Assembly: GCA_045047105.1 (NCBI GenBank)
Contig: JASFYQ010000086.1
Coordinates: forward strand, 1 to 52,732
Source: JADGAU01 sp045047105
GTDB lineage: Bacteria; Pseudomonadota; Gammaproteobacteria; GRL18
DNA length: 52,732 bases
Reading direction: 5' to 3'
A model generated the notes under the pieces. It was not told the origin of the DNA, did not search any database, and was given only the letters and a program-made list of their open reading frames with translations. Positions 6,665 through 15,521 of this stretch are shown here, one piece after another; position 1 is the stretch's first letter, and each line of letters begins with the position of its first letter. The position numbers were made by a program, and so were the translations under genes.

Positions 6665-7864
6665 GGTTCTTTTACTTTGAATGATGATTTTCCGCGTATA
6701 AAACGCTTACCACCGTATGTATTTAACATTGTTAATGAGTTAAAAGCACAGGCTCGTTCACGGGGTGAAGACATAATTGATTTTGGGATGGGAAATCCGG
6801 ATCAACCAACTCCTAGCCATATTGTAGAAAAAATGGTTGAGGCAACATCAAGAAATGATACGCATCGCTATTCATTATCACGAGGGATTCCCAGACTTCG
6901 CAAAGCAATTTGTAATTGGTACAAGCGCACCTATAATGTGGATCTTGATCACGAAAAAGAAGCAATAGTTACCATTGGTTCTAAAGAAGGTTTAGCACAT
7001 CTTGCTTTGGCAACAGTTGGGCCTGGTGATGCGGTTTTAGTACCAAATCCATCTTACCCCATTCATCCTTATGGTTTTGTAATTGCAGGGGCAGACATCC
7101 GTCATGTACCTTTAGTTCCAGGTGGAGACTTTTTTGCTGAACTTGAAAAAGCCATTAAAGATTCCTGGCCAAAACCTAAAATGCTAGTGATTAACTTTCC
7201 TGGAAATCCAACTACACAATGTGTTGATCTTGAATTTTTTGAAAAAATTATAGCCATTGCAAAAGAACACCAAATTTGGGTAGTACATGATATAGCCTAT
7301 GCTGAAATTGTTTTTGATGGTTATAAAGCCCCTTCAATTTTACAAGTTCCAGGTGCAAAAGAGATAGCGGTAGAATTCTATTCCTTATCTAAAACTTATA
7401 ATATGCCTGGTTGGCGAGTAGGTTTTATGTGTGGTAATCCTACTTTGGTTGCTGCACTTACACGAATAAAATCCTATCTGGATTATGGTATGTTTACCCC
7501 AATACAAGTGGCTGCGATACAAGCATTAGATGGGCCTCAGGATTGTATTGATGAAATTAGAGCACGTTATCAAGCCAGACGAGATGTACTCTGTGATGGT
7601 TTAAATACTATTGGCTGGGCTATAGAAAAACCCAAAGCAACCATGTTTGTTTGGGCTGAAATTCCAGAAAAATACAAGCATCTCGGTTCATTAGAGTTTT
7701 CTAAAAAATTGCTTAAGAGTGCAAAAGTTGCAGTATCTCCCGGTGTAGGTTTTGGTGAATATGGTGATGATTTTGTTCGATTTAGTTTAATTGAAAACGA
7801 GCACCGTACTCGCCAGGCATTACGTGGTATAAAAGAAATGTTTAAAGAAGATAATTTAATTTAG
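6662..7864 (+). CDS. alaC: Alanine-type PLP aminotransferase (AlaC/YfdZ family)
   Basis: A 400-residue fold-type I aminotransferase, length matching AlaC (about 412). The N-terminal RIKRLPPYVFNIVNELK followed by DIIDFGMGNPDQPTP is diagnostic of the AlaC branch. The PLP lysine is K244 in SLSKTYNMPGWRVGF, and FPGNPTTQC holds the cofactor-binding asparagine. It would make alanine from pyruvate and glutamate. The TTG at 6662 is the first start in frame; a second TTG is at 6677. It is followed 9 bases later by hom, which suggests co-transcription of amino-acid genes. Other transamination substrates remain possible. Confidence 0.9.
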   Translation: MGSFTLNDDFPRIKRLPPYVFNIVNELKAQARSRGEDIIDFGMGNPDQPTPSHIVEKMVEATSRNDTHRYSLSRGIPRLRKAICNWYKRTYNVDLDHEKEAIVTIGSKEGLAHLALATVGPGDAVLVPNPSYPIHPYGFVIAGADIRHVPLVPGGDFFAELEKAIKDSWPKPKMLVINFPGNPTTQCVDLEFFEKIIAIAKEHQIWVVHDIAYAEIVFDGYKAPSILQVPGAKEIAVEFYSLSKTYNMPGWRVGFMCGNPTLVAALTRIKSYLDYGMFTPIQVAAIQALDGPQDCIDEIRARYQARRDVLCDGLNTIGWAIEKPKATMFVWAEIPEKYKHLGSLEFSKKLLKSAKVAVSPGVGFGEYGDDFVRFSLIENEHRTRQALRGIKEMFKEDNLI

Positions 7865-7873
7865 GAGTGGATA

Positions 7874-9187
7874 TTGAAACCCGTAAAAGTTGGTTTATTA
7901 GGTTTAGGTACTGTTGGCGGTGGAACTGCAAATGTTTTATCACGTAATGCAGAAGAAATAAGCCGACGTGCAGGGCGGGGCATTGCTATTTCACATGCTA
8001 GTGTCAGAGATATTAAAAAGCCAAGAATTTGTTCCACCGATGATATACTCCTGACTGAAAATCCTCTTGATGTTGTTACGGACCCTGAGATCGATATTGT
8101 AGTTGAATTAATTGGTGGTGATACCTTAGCTAAAGAATTAGTTTTAACTGCCATTGCAAATAAAAAGCATGTAGTTACTGCTAATAAAGCCCTAATTGCA
8201 AAATATGGTAATGAAATTTTTTCGGCCGCTCAAAAACAGGGCGTTATGGTTGCTTTTGAGGCAGCAGTAGCAGGTGGTATCCCTATTATAAAAGCACTGC
8301 GTGAAGGTTTAGCCGGCAATAGCATTGAATGGTTAGCGGGTATTATTAATGGTACTGGTAACTTTATTCTGACAGAAATGGAAGAAAAGCAAAGAGATTT
8401 TGCCGATGTTTTAGCCGAAGCACAACGTTTAGGTTATGCAGAAGCTGATCCTACTTTTGATGTTGAAGGTATAGATGCTGCACATAAATTAACTATTTTG
8501 GCATCTATAGCCTTTGGTATTCCGCTACAGTTTGAAAAAGTGTATACCGAAGGTATATCTGAGATCAGCAGAGAAGATGTTGAATATGCAAGCCAGTTAG
8601 GTTATACCATTAAACATTTAGGTTTTAGTCGTCGTACAGAACAGGGCATTGAACTACGAGTTCATCCCACTTTAATTTCCAGAAAACGTTTAATTGCTAA
8701 TGTCAGTGGTGTTATGAATTCTGTTTTAGTAAAAGGCGATGCGGTTGGAGCAACCTTATATTATGGTGCTGGAGCAGGCTCCGACCCAACTGCATCTGCA
8801 GTAGTGGGCGATATTGTTGATGTGGTTCGAGTATTAACTTCTGACCCTGAAAATAGAGTGCCTCATCTGGCATTCCAGGCCGATTCATTATCTGATATTG
8901 CTATATTGCCTATTAGTGATATTGAAACAGCCTATTATTTACGTTTAACCGTAGCGGATGAAGTGGGTGTTTTAGCCGATGTTTCCAGAATCTTAGCTGA
9001 TGCAGATATTAGCATTGAATCGATGTTACAAAAGGAACTCTCAGCAACAGAGCAACAAAGTACGATTATTATTTTAACCCATTCAACTATTGAGAAAAAT
9101 ATGGATACTGCTTTGGAGCAGATACATAAATTGGATGCAGTAATTGCAGATGTTCAACGTATCCGTATGGAACATTTGGATGGTTAA
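7874..9187 (+). CDS. hom: Homoserine dehydrogenase
   Basis: A 437-residue monofunctional homoserine dehydrogenase, which reduces aspartate semialdehyde to homoserine for threonine and methionine synthesis. The NAD(P)-binding loop GLGTVGGG lies at about residues 10-17. The catalytic domain contains AAVAGGIPIIKALREGL and GTGNFILTEM, followed by the EADPTFDVEGIDAAHK signature. A C-terminal ACT domain (from about 355, LRLTVADEVGVLADVSRIL) suggests allosteric inhibition by threonine. The TTG at 7874 is preceded by AGGAG, which decides the start. Confidence 0.96.
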   Translation: MKPVKVGLLGLGTVGGGTANVLSRNAEEISRRAGRGIAISHASVRDIKKPRICSTDDILLTENPLDVVTDPEIDIVVELIGGDTLAKELVLTAIANKKHVVTANKALIAKYGNEIFSAAQKQGVMVAFEAAVAGGIPIIKALREGLAGNSIEWLAGIINGTGNFILTEMEEKQRDFADVLAEAQRLGYAEADPTFDVEGIDAAHKLTILASIAFGIPLQFEKVYTEGISEISREDVEYASQLGYTIKHLGFSRRTEQGIELRVHPTLISRKRLIANVSGVMNSVLVKGDAVGATLYYGAGAGSDPTASAVVGDIVDVVRVLTSDPENRVPHLAFQADSLSDIAILPISDIETAYYLRLTVADEVGVLADVSRILADADISIESMLQKELSATEQQSTIIILTHSTIEKNMDTALEQIHKLDAVIADVQRIRMEHLDG

Positions 9188-9201
9188 TCTAGCCTGTTCC
9201 C

Positions 9202-10293
9202 TTGAACAATAAAAAAACCTTCACTTTTTTTATTCCTGGTTTAAATAAAACCCGGCTAAATACTTCTTTATGGGGGCAGTTTGGTGATGAGCTAAGTGCC
9301 TTTAATAGCCTCTTTTCTAAAGCAAAAATAATTGATGGGCTAGCCTTAGATAGCTGCATACGCTATTTTGAACTAGTAGAATTATTTGATTTACACTATA
9401 CGCGTGCAATAGACTTACCTTTTGCGAATATTTTTTATTCTAATTTCCTCTCTGAGCAGCCTAAAACGGATAAAACTGCTCAAAATTTCTGGGTATATAA
9501 TGTTAGCCCTGTAGTTTTATATCCAGATATGGATCAACTTATCCTTGCTGATAATTTAACTGAGCAAATAAATGATGAGCAGGCAAAGGAGATTTGCCAG
9601 GTCATTAATTCATTTTTTACTGAAACAGAGCAAGATAAAACTTGGCAGCTGGTTTATTATGCAAAAAATCAGTGGTTTATTATTTCAGAACAGCAGTTAA
9701 TTAATCAACCAATGCCCGCCGATAGAATGGGTAAAGCATTAACTAGAAGCACTGTAAAGAATGATATGGCCAGTTACTGGATTCAAACATTAAATGAAAT
9801 TCAGATGTTGCTTTTTTCACTTGGACAAAAGCAACAACAAAAATCAACACAAGCTCTTTCTGTCTGCAATAGCTTGTGGATTTGGGGGGAAAGTTATTTT
9901 TCTTGTTTTGAGCAACAACCGCACTTAAATAGATGGGATACTATTTATAGTGATAATTTCCTGCTACAACAACTCGCACAATATACCCATACTCCTTGCA
10001 AAGCAAATAATAAGTTTAACTTAATTGAACAGCAAACGGCAGCTAATAGCTTAATTGTACTAAATGAACTGGAAGAGGCGATTAGAAGTGAAGACGCTTT
10101 GGCTATAGTGGATGTCTTAAAAGCCTATGAAGAGCGTTATTTTGTACCAATAAAACAGGCCTTATTAGCAGATAAAAACTTATCCGTAAACATTATTTCT
10201 AATGCTAAACAGCTCTATAGTATTAATCGAAGCAGCTTAAAATCCTGGTGGAAACGTACTAAAAATACAGGAAAAATTCTTGAATTATTGTAA
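9202..10293 (+). CDS. RpfE-like / COG4255 phosphoglycerate-mutase-related protein
   Basis: A 363-residue soluble protein starting at TTG 9202, 14 bases after hom. It resembles proteins annotated as RpfE-type regulatory proteins or 'cofactor-independent phosphoglycerate mutase' (COG4255), which often lie beside hom. The N-terminus FTFFIPGLNKT and the mid-part SLWIWGESYF fit that family as I know it. I see no alkaline-phosphatase-type metal motif, so a mutase activity is not supported. It converges on roxA with 12 bases between the stops. Confidence 0.6.
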   Translation: MNNKKTFTFFIPGLNKTRLNTSLWGQFGDELSAFNSLFSKAKIIDGLALDSCIRYFELVELFDLHYTRAIDLPFANIFYSNFLSEQPKTDKTAQNFWVYNVSPVVLYPDMDQLILADNLTEQINDEQAKEICQVINSFFTETEQDKTWQLVYYAKNQWFIISEQQLINQPMPADRMGKALTRSTVKNDMASYWIQTLNEIQMLLFSLGQKQQQKSTQALSVCNSLWIWGESYFSCFEQQPHLNRWDTIYSDNFLLQQLAQYTHTPCKANNKFNLIEQQTAANSLIVLNELEEAIRSEDALAIVDVLKAYEERYFVPIKQALLADKNLSVNIISNAKQLYSINRSSLKSWWKRTKNTGKILELL

Positions 10294-10305
10294 TTTTTTT
10301 ACTTG

Positions 10306-11487
10306 TTAGCTAAAATCGGTTAACAAATACTCATTATTAATCAAAAAGTGGATAAACTCAGTCCAGCCATCAAGGTGTATAAAATTGGAAATGAGTTCTG
10401 CTTTAAGGATACGATTACCCGTTAAAACGGGAATAAATTCCATCAGTTGCTTACTAAGCTCTATTTTATGGGAATTAATATATAAATTATATAGTCCATC
10501 ATCCGTAATTATATAAGCATATCGATATACTTCATTCCTGTATAAATAACCTTGTTCATCTAAATAGGCTTTTAGCTGTGTTATTGTTATTGGCTCTTGC
10601 TCATAAGGCATATTATGGGGATTAAGTGACTCGGTTAAGTAACTTGCAAAAAAATGCCTTAATTGTTGCTTGTCTTTAAATAGCTCCTGTAGCTGTTGTT
10701 GCATTTTATCTAAAGCAATATTGGATATTTCCCCACTGCTTAGCTGTTGGATTAATTCAGGATCGCGATAATAGTTATTGAGCAAACCACTTTCCATTAC
10801 ATAAGGAATAATGCCAGTAAGTATATCACCGTTGGTTCTGGCATTGTAACCGATAGAATAGGTCATACAATCATCTATAGCTATCCCATGATGTAATACT
10901 CCAGGGGGAAGATAAAGCATATCTCCAGGATTTAAAACCCAATCCTGTTGACTATGAAACTCCTTTAAAATTCGACAATCAATATTTTCAATTAAATCTT
11001 TATCGGTGGTGGCATATTCTGCAATATGCCAATGCCTTTGGCCTTCAGCCTGTAATAAAAATACATCATATTGGTCTGAATGAGGTCCCACACTGCCATT
11101 TTTAACTGCATAAGAAATCATCACATCATCAAAACGCCAGTTTGGAATAAACGAAAAATAATCGGTGAGTTCCTGTAACTGGGGTAGATGGTGATTGGCT
11201 TCCTGAACTAAAAGAGTCCAATTAGTCTCTGGTAGCTGAGCAAAAAGTTCTTCTTCCAGTGGGCCTGTTTTAACTTGCCAGGGAGTTTGCCCATCTAAAC
11301 CTTGTTCGATCATCAAACGGGATTCAATATGCTCTTCTAAAGATAAACCTGCTAATTCTTCAGCCGTAATAAGGCTTTTAAAAGCTGGAATTGCCTGACG
11401 AATTAGCAGCGGTTTTTTCTGCCAATAGTTATGCAAAAAATCATCTATAGAAATATCACCGATTTTATTGTTAGTTACAAAAGACAT
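10306..11487 (-). CDS. roxA: Ribosomal protein uL16 arginine 3-hydroxylase (JmjC cupin, RoxA/YcfD)
   Basis: A 393-residue Fe(II)/2-oxoglutarate oxygenase of the JmjC/cupin_4 class. The iron triad is visible: H136 and D138 in GPHSDQYDVFLLQ, and H199 in LPPGVLHHGIA. In E. coli the orthologue YcfD hydroxylates an arginine of ribosomal protein L16. The N-terminal FLHNYWQKKPLLIRQA is typical, and the C-terminal part from about 260 is the family's winged-helix and dimer region. It lies directly downstream of purB on the minus strand with a 1-base gap, so the two are probably one operon. Confidence 0.92.
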   Translation of the reverse strand: MSFVTNNKIGDISIDDFLHNYWQKKPLLIRQAIPAFKSLITAEELAGLSLEEHIESRLMIEQGLDGQTPWQVKTGPLEEELFAQLPETNWTLLVQEANHHLPQLQELTDYFSFIPNWRFDDVMISYAVKNGSVGPHSDQYDVFLLQAEGQRHWHIAEYATTDKDLIENIDCRILKEFHSQQDWVLNPGDMLYLPPGVLHHGIAIDDCMTYSIGYNARTNGDILTGIIPYVMESGLLNNYYRDPELIQQLSSGEISNIALDKMQQQLQELFKDKQQLRHFFASYLTESLNPHNMPYEQEPITITQLKAYLDEQGYLYRNEVYRYAYIITDDGLYNLYINSHKIELSKQLMEFIPVLTGNRILKAELISNFIHLDGWTEFIHFLINNEYLLTDFS

Positions 11488-11488
11488 T

Positions 11489-12856
11489 TTAGATATTTTT
11501 AGCCTGTTCTACAGCATTACCAATATAAGTCAGAGGTGTTAACTCAACTAAACGTTGTTTTTCCTGTTCAGGAATATCTAAGGATTGTACAAAGGACTTT
11601 AAGGTTTCAGCCGTAATAGATTGACCTCTGGTGAGTTCTTTTAATTTTTCATATGGCTCTGCAATTGCGTAACGACGCATAACCATTTGAATAGGCTCTG
11701 CTAAAATTTCCCATGTATTAGCCAGTTCTGCTTCAATAACTTGTTGATTAACCTGTAGTTTACTAATGCCTTTTAAACTTGATTGATAAGCAATTAAAGA
11801 GTGAGCAATACCTACTCCTAAATTACGTAATACGGTTGAATCAGTTAAATCACGCTGCCATCTGGAAACGGTTAATTTAGAAGACAGGTGTTGGAAAATA
11901 GCATTAGCAATGCCTATGTTTCCTTCAGAGTTTTCAAAGTCAATGGGGTTAACTTTATGTGGCATGGTGGATGAACCCACTTCACCCTTAACCGTTTTTT
12001 GTTTGAAATAGGCTAGGGAGATATAACTCCATATATCACGATTAAAGTCTAATAAAATAGTATTAAAACGAGCAATAGTATCAAAATATTCTGCGATATA
12101 GTCGTGAGGCTCAATCTGAATAGTATAGGGATTAAATTCCAGCCCTAAACTATTAATAAAGTTTTTAGCAATTTCAGGCCAGTCTAAATCTGGATATGTT
12201 GCCAGGTGAGCATTATAGTTACCCACTGCACCATTAGTTTTACCAAAAAGAGGTACTGCTTTAAATTGAGTTATCTGGCGTTGTAAACGATATACTATAT
12301 TTGCAAATTCTTTACCTAAAGTAGTAGGCGAGGCTGGCTGACCATGGGTTCTGGAAAGCATAGGAATATCTGCAAACTCATGAGCAAGACGAGTCATTTC
12401 TTCAATAATGGTATTCATATTTGGTAGCAATATTTTGCTACGTCCTGCTTTTAGCATTAATGCATGAGATAAGTTGTTAATGTCTTCTGAGGTACAGGCA
12501 AAATGAATAAATTCGCTAACCGCATTAAGCTCTTTATTATCAGAAATTTTTTCTTTAATAAAGTACTCAACTGCTTTAACATCATGATTAGTGGTGCGTT
12601 CAATACTCTTAACCCAACTGGCATCTTCAATGGAAAATTGATCAACAATATTATTGAGTAGCGTTTGAGCCTGTTCAGAAAATGCAGGTACTTCGGTGAT
12701 ATCCTTATTAGCTGAAAGCATTTGTAACCAACGGACTTCAACAATTACGCGATGTTTAATTAAACCAAATTCACTAAAAATTGCTCTAAGTTCTTTTGTT
12801 TTACTTCCATAGCGTCCATCTACAGGTGATACAGCAGTTAATTGGGTAAGATCCAT
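11489..12856 (-). CDS. purB: Adenylosuccinate lyase
   Basis: A 455-residue enzyme, the same length as E. coli PurB (456). It cleaves adenylosuccinate to AMP and fumarate, and SAICAR to AICAR, in purine synthesis. The fumarase/aspartase superfamily signature SSTMPHKVNPIDFEN lies at about residue 295, SRTHGQPASPTTLGKE near 170 carries the conserved histidine, and TSEDINNLSHAL near 122 contributes to the active site. It is the first gene of the minus-strand purB-roxA pair. Confidence 0.97.
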   Translation of the reverse strand: MDLTQLTAVSPVDGRYGSKTKELRAIFSEFGLIKHRVIVEVRWLQMLSANKDITEVPAFSEQAQTLLNNIVDQFSIEDASWVKSIERTTNHDVKAVEYFIKEKISDNKELNAVSEFIHFACTSEDINNLSHALMLKAGRSKILLPNMNTIIEEMTRLAHEFADIPMLSRTHGQPASPTTLGKEFANIVYRLQRQITQFKAVPLFGKTNGAVGNYNAHLATYPDLDWPEIAKNFINSLGLEFNPYTIQIEPHDYIAEYFDTIARFNTILLDFNRDIWSYISLAYFKQKTVKGEVGSSTMPHKVNPIDFENSEGNIGIANAIFQHLSSKLTVSRWQRDLTDSTVLRNLGVGIAHSLIAYQSSLKGISKLQVNQQVIEAELANTWEILAEPIQMVMRRYAIAEPYEKLKELTRGQSITAETLKSFVQSLDIPEQEKQRLVELTPLTYIGNAVEQAKNI

Positions 12857-13073
12857 ATTGTGTTATTCCAAATAAAAGAGGCTCAGCTAAAATTAAATTC
12901 TTCTTTAAATAACAAGTAAAAAATAATTTTTCACGTTCCTCAGAAGTTAAATAGTTATAATGGTGGCTAATTATAAAGGAATAGCCATCAATTAGCAGTT
13001 TTAAAGTAGAATTAGGGTATTTTTATATGGCATCTGGTTGTTGTATAGTTTATGTCTTTAATAGGATAAATAA
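12857..13073. promoter_or_regulatory. Divergent intergenic region between purB and acyP
   Basis: These 217 bases must hold the promoters of purB (leftward) and acyP (rightward). A loose inverted repeat, TGGCTA with TAGCCA about 12 bases later, lies near 12963-12988. No clear PurR-type operator is recognised. Confidence 0.3.
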
Positions 13074-13343
13074 ATGAAAACTTATCAGTATATTGTCTAT
13101 GGGAAAGTTCAAGGGGTTTTTTACCGTTATCATATTCATAAATATGCATTAGCTGCAGGTTTTGATGGTTATGTAAGAAATTTATCTAATGGTACTGTAG
13201 AGGCTTGTATTGCTTTAAATAATGAAAACAAATTAGATGATTTTGTTGATATTTTGAAAACAGGTTCACCACATAGCCGAGTTGAACAGATTAAAACCCG
13301 AGTAATTGATATTAAAATTGCAGCGGGTTTTGTGATTAAGTAA
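13074..13343 (+). CDS. acyP: Acylphosphatase
   Basis: An 89-residue small enzyme that hydrolyses carboxyl-phosphate bonds of acylphosphates. YGKVQGVFYRYHIHKYA holds the phosphate-binding loop and the catalytic arginine (consensus GVxFR), and GYVRNLSNGTVEAC holds the catalytic asparagine. AGGA lies 8 bases before the ATG. It is followed by the MerB-like gene on the same strand. Confidence 0.93.
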   Translation: MKTYQYIVYGKVQGVFYRYHIHKYALAAGFDGYVRNLSNGTVEACIALNNENKLDDFVDILKTGSPHSRVEQIKTRVIDIKIAAGFVIK

Positions 13344-13397
13344 TTTTTTTTGCCTACAAATATTGACCTAATTAATGACTTTATTAGACTGAGAATA

Positions 13398-14048
13398 ATG
13401 AATAAAAAAATTAAAAATGCTTTAAAACGTCTAAATGATATTTTGCCATTATATGAAAAACAGCAGCAATCTGGTGAGCAAATTAAACTGCTTCATCAGC
13501 ATATTTTACGCTCATTTGTGACTCAGGGTAGAATCCTCAGTAGAGAAGAAATGGCGGAATATGTCGACAATCTGGATGAGGCGATAAACATTCTAAGCAA
13601 TAATGATATGGTCACTTTTTCTGAAACAGGCACTCCAATGGGAGCCTATCCCTTTACCATGGAGGTTCTAGAGCATAAAGTTCAGGTAAATGGTTTTACG
13701 GTTCATGCCATGTGTGCATTGGATGCTTTGGCTGTTAGCTCCATGTTTAATATAAAAACTCAAATTACTTCTCTTTGTCGAGTTACAGCTGAGCCTATTA
13801 ATATAGAGCAATCTGGAGAAGCAATAGAAAATATCTCACAAACTACGAATATACACTTTGGCATAATCTGGGCAGCAGCAGATGCCAGCAGTAGTTGTGC
13901 TGATAGCCTGTGTATGGACATGATATTTTTAAAAGATAAAAATACCGCTCAGCAATGGCTTATGGACAGTCCAGAAAATAGAGAAATATTTACTTTGACA
14001 GAAGCAGTAGAATTTTCAAGTCGATTCTTTACTCCACTGATCTCTTGA
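13398..14048 (+). CDS. MerB-like organomercurial (alkylmercury) lyase
   Basis: A 216-residue protein resembling MerB (about 212 residues), which breaks carbon-mercury bonds in organomercurials. The catalytic residues seem conserved. C106 and D109 lie in HAMCALDALA (MerB C96 and D99), C127 in SLCRVTAEPI (C117), and C172 in DSLCMDMIFL, aligned with the SFC..VHFF region of MerB (C159). The N-terminal half is a helical domain. The ATG at 13398 is preferred over TTG at 13350 because it gives the family length. No merR, merT, merP or merA is nearby. The function is assigned from conserved residues and not from context; a relative with another role is possible. Confidence 0.75.
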   Translation: MNKKIKNALKRLNDILPLYEKQQQSGEQIKLLHQHILRSFVTQGRILSREEMAEYVDNLDEAINILSNNDMVTFSETGTPMGAYPFTMEVLEHKVQVNGFTVHAMCALDALAVSSMFNIKTQITSLCRVTAEPINIEQSGEAIENISQTTNIHFGIIWAAADASSSCADSLCMDMIFLKDKNTAQQWLMDSPENREIFTLTEAVEFSSRFFTPLIS

Positions 14049-14129
14049 TATGTTCCAAAAAATTGATATAGTTTAAGTAAATTACTATTTTGTAAGTACC
14101 TCTAGTAATAATATATCAGGATAAAAATT

Positions 14130-14690
14130 ATGTTAACAAAAACAAATCATTATGTGCTTAATACCCCCATTATTGAGCCATTTAGTCAAACCAGCACTAA
14201 GCTTCTTTTAGGTATGGGCTGTTTTTGGGGAGCTGAAGCTTTATTCTGGAAAATGCCTGGGGTGTATTGCACTGCTGTTGGATACGCTGGAGGCAGTATT
14301 ATTGCTCCAACCTATGAGCAGGTATGTACGGGAGAAACAGGCCATGCTGAAGTAGTTCTGGTAGTATTTGAGTCTAAGCAGGTCGCGATATCTAAAATAC
14401 TAGCCACTTTTTGGCAGGAGCACGATCCGACTCAGGGAATGCGCCAGGGAAATGACCGTGGTAGTCAATATCGCTCGGTTATTTATACCTATAATGATGA
14501 AGATTATGATTTTGCTCTACAAAGTTTAAGTGCTTATCAAAATAAGTTAACGGCTCAGAATTTTCCGAATATAACCACAGAGATTAAAAAAGATCAGGTT
14601 TTATATTATGCAGAGGATTATCATCAGCAGTATCTGGCAAAAAATCCTGCGGGTTATTGCGGTTTAAAAGGAACTGGTATTTTATTTTAA
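14130..14690 (+). CDS. msrA: Peptide-methionine (S)-S-oxide reductase MsrA
   Basis: A 186-residue enzyme that reduces methionine S-sulfoxide in oxidised proteins. GMGCFWGAEALFW contains the nucleophilic cysteine C31. VGYAGG, TGHAEVVLV and FWQEHDPTQGMRQGNDRG are the expected motifs, and C177 in AGYCGLKGTG is the likely resolving cysteine. AGGA precedes the ATG. It does not appear to be in an operon with the genes after it, which start about 570 bases away. Confidence 0.96.
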   Translation: MLTKTNHYVLNTPIIEPFSQTSTKLLLGMGCFWGAEALFWKMPGVYCTAVGYAGGSIIAPTYEQVCTGETGHAEVVLVVFESKQVAISKILATFWQEHDPTQGMRQGNDRGSQYRSVIYTYNDEDYDFALQSLSAYQNKLTAQNFPNITTEIKKDQVLYYAEDYHQQYLAKNPAGYCGLKGTGILF

Positions 14691-15258
14691 ACTATTATCG
14701 CATTGGTACTAAAAACCCGGCTAGAATTTTGTTTGCTTTTCCATTTGTTATTAACCCAAAATTATAATGTCTAAAACAATACCTATGAGTAGCATTGTAA
14801 GCTGTAATAATGAGGCAAAAAATCCTCGCATCGCCATTTTTGGCGAAGAGTCCTGTACCATAAGAATATTGCGGTAAATAAAATATACACCACCTGAATA
14901 AGTTTAGGCCAATTTTCTTAATTTGCTATAGTTAATTTATTCTGTTTTTGTCATTTATATTCATGATATTTGAAAATTCAGGCATCGTTTAGTAGTTTAT
15001 TTATAAAGTACTTATCTTAATAAAAAATTGTCGACAATTAAAGGAATTTATAATCATTATTAAAATTCAGAAGTGAATTACAACTAAAGTTGATTGTATT
15101 ATAAGATTGTTTTTTTTATACTAGGTCGCCTAAACTGAAGCACTCCATTTAGTGGCTTCAAAACAGATATTATGATGAATTAATAGCTACTTTTTTTGAT
15201 ATTAATTGATCATAGTAATAGCTTGTTTATTGATTGATATTTTCCTAAGGAGGATTAT
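14691..15258. other. Long non-coding region upstream of the symporter operon
   Basis: These 568 bases carry no convincing gene. A small hairpin (CGCCA-TTTT-TGGCG) lies near 14831-14845. A perfect 14-bp palindrome lies at 15026-15039, and a 12-bp dyad, CAACTAAAGTTG, at 15081-15092. A -10-like TATACT is at 15117-15122. The length and the dyads suggest a regulated promoter region for the symporter operon at 15259. Confidence 0.4.
15026..15039. promoter_or_regulatory. Perfect 14-bp palindrome, candidate operator
   Basis: AATTGTCGACAATT is a perfect palindrome about 220 bases upstream of the symporter operon. Its TTGTCGACAA core fits the general shape of GntR/FadR-type operators (TNGT..ACNA). The dyad is seen; the regulator is inferred, and no regulator gene is adjacent. 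Confidence 0.35.
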
Positions 15259-15519
15259 ATGGGTGACAATAGCTCGTATTGGAAAGCAAATCTACGCTTA
15301 ATGGTAATATGCCTGAGTATTTGGTTTGTAGTTTCTTTTTTGTTTGGCATTTTGTTGGTTGATGTTCTTAACCAATTTCATCTTGGCGGGTATAAACTGG
15401 GATTCTGGTTTGCTCAACAAGGCTCTATCTATACTTTCGTAGCTTTGGTTTTTTACTATTCTCATAGCATGAATAAATTGGACCGTGAACACGGCGTTCA
15501 AGAAGATGAGGAGAAGTAA
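15259..15519 (+). CDS. DUF4212 small subunit of a sodium:solute symporter
   Basis: An 86-residue membrane protein with two hydrophobic segments (about residues 13-34 and 49-67) and a charged C-terminus. The YWKANLRLMVICLSIWFVVS opening and the GFWFAQQGS loop are typical of DUF4212 subunits that accompany VC_2705-type SSS symporters. AAGGAGGA lies just before the ATG, predicting strong translation. The symporter gene starts 2 bases after the stop, so the two are co-translated. Confidence 0.9.
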   Translation: MGDNSSYWKANLRLMVICLSIWFVVSFLFGILLVDVLNQFHLGGYKLGFWFAQQGSIYTFVALVFYYSHSMNKLDREHGVQEDEEK

Positions 15520-15521
15520 GA

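Noticed and set aside
14767..14877. A 36-codon frame (MSKTIPMSSIVSC...) in the gap before the symporter
   Set aside because: No ribosome-binding site, no recognisable domain, and the surrounding sequence looks non-coding.
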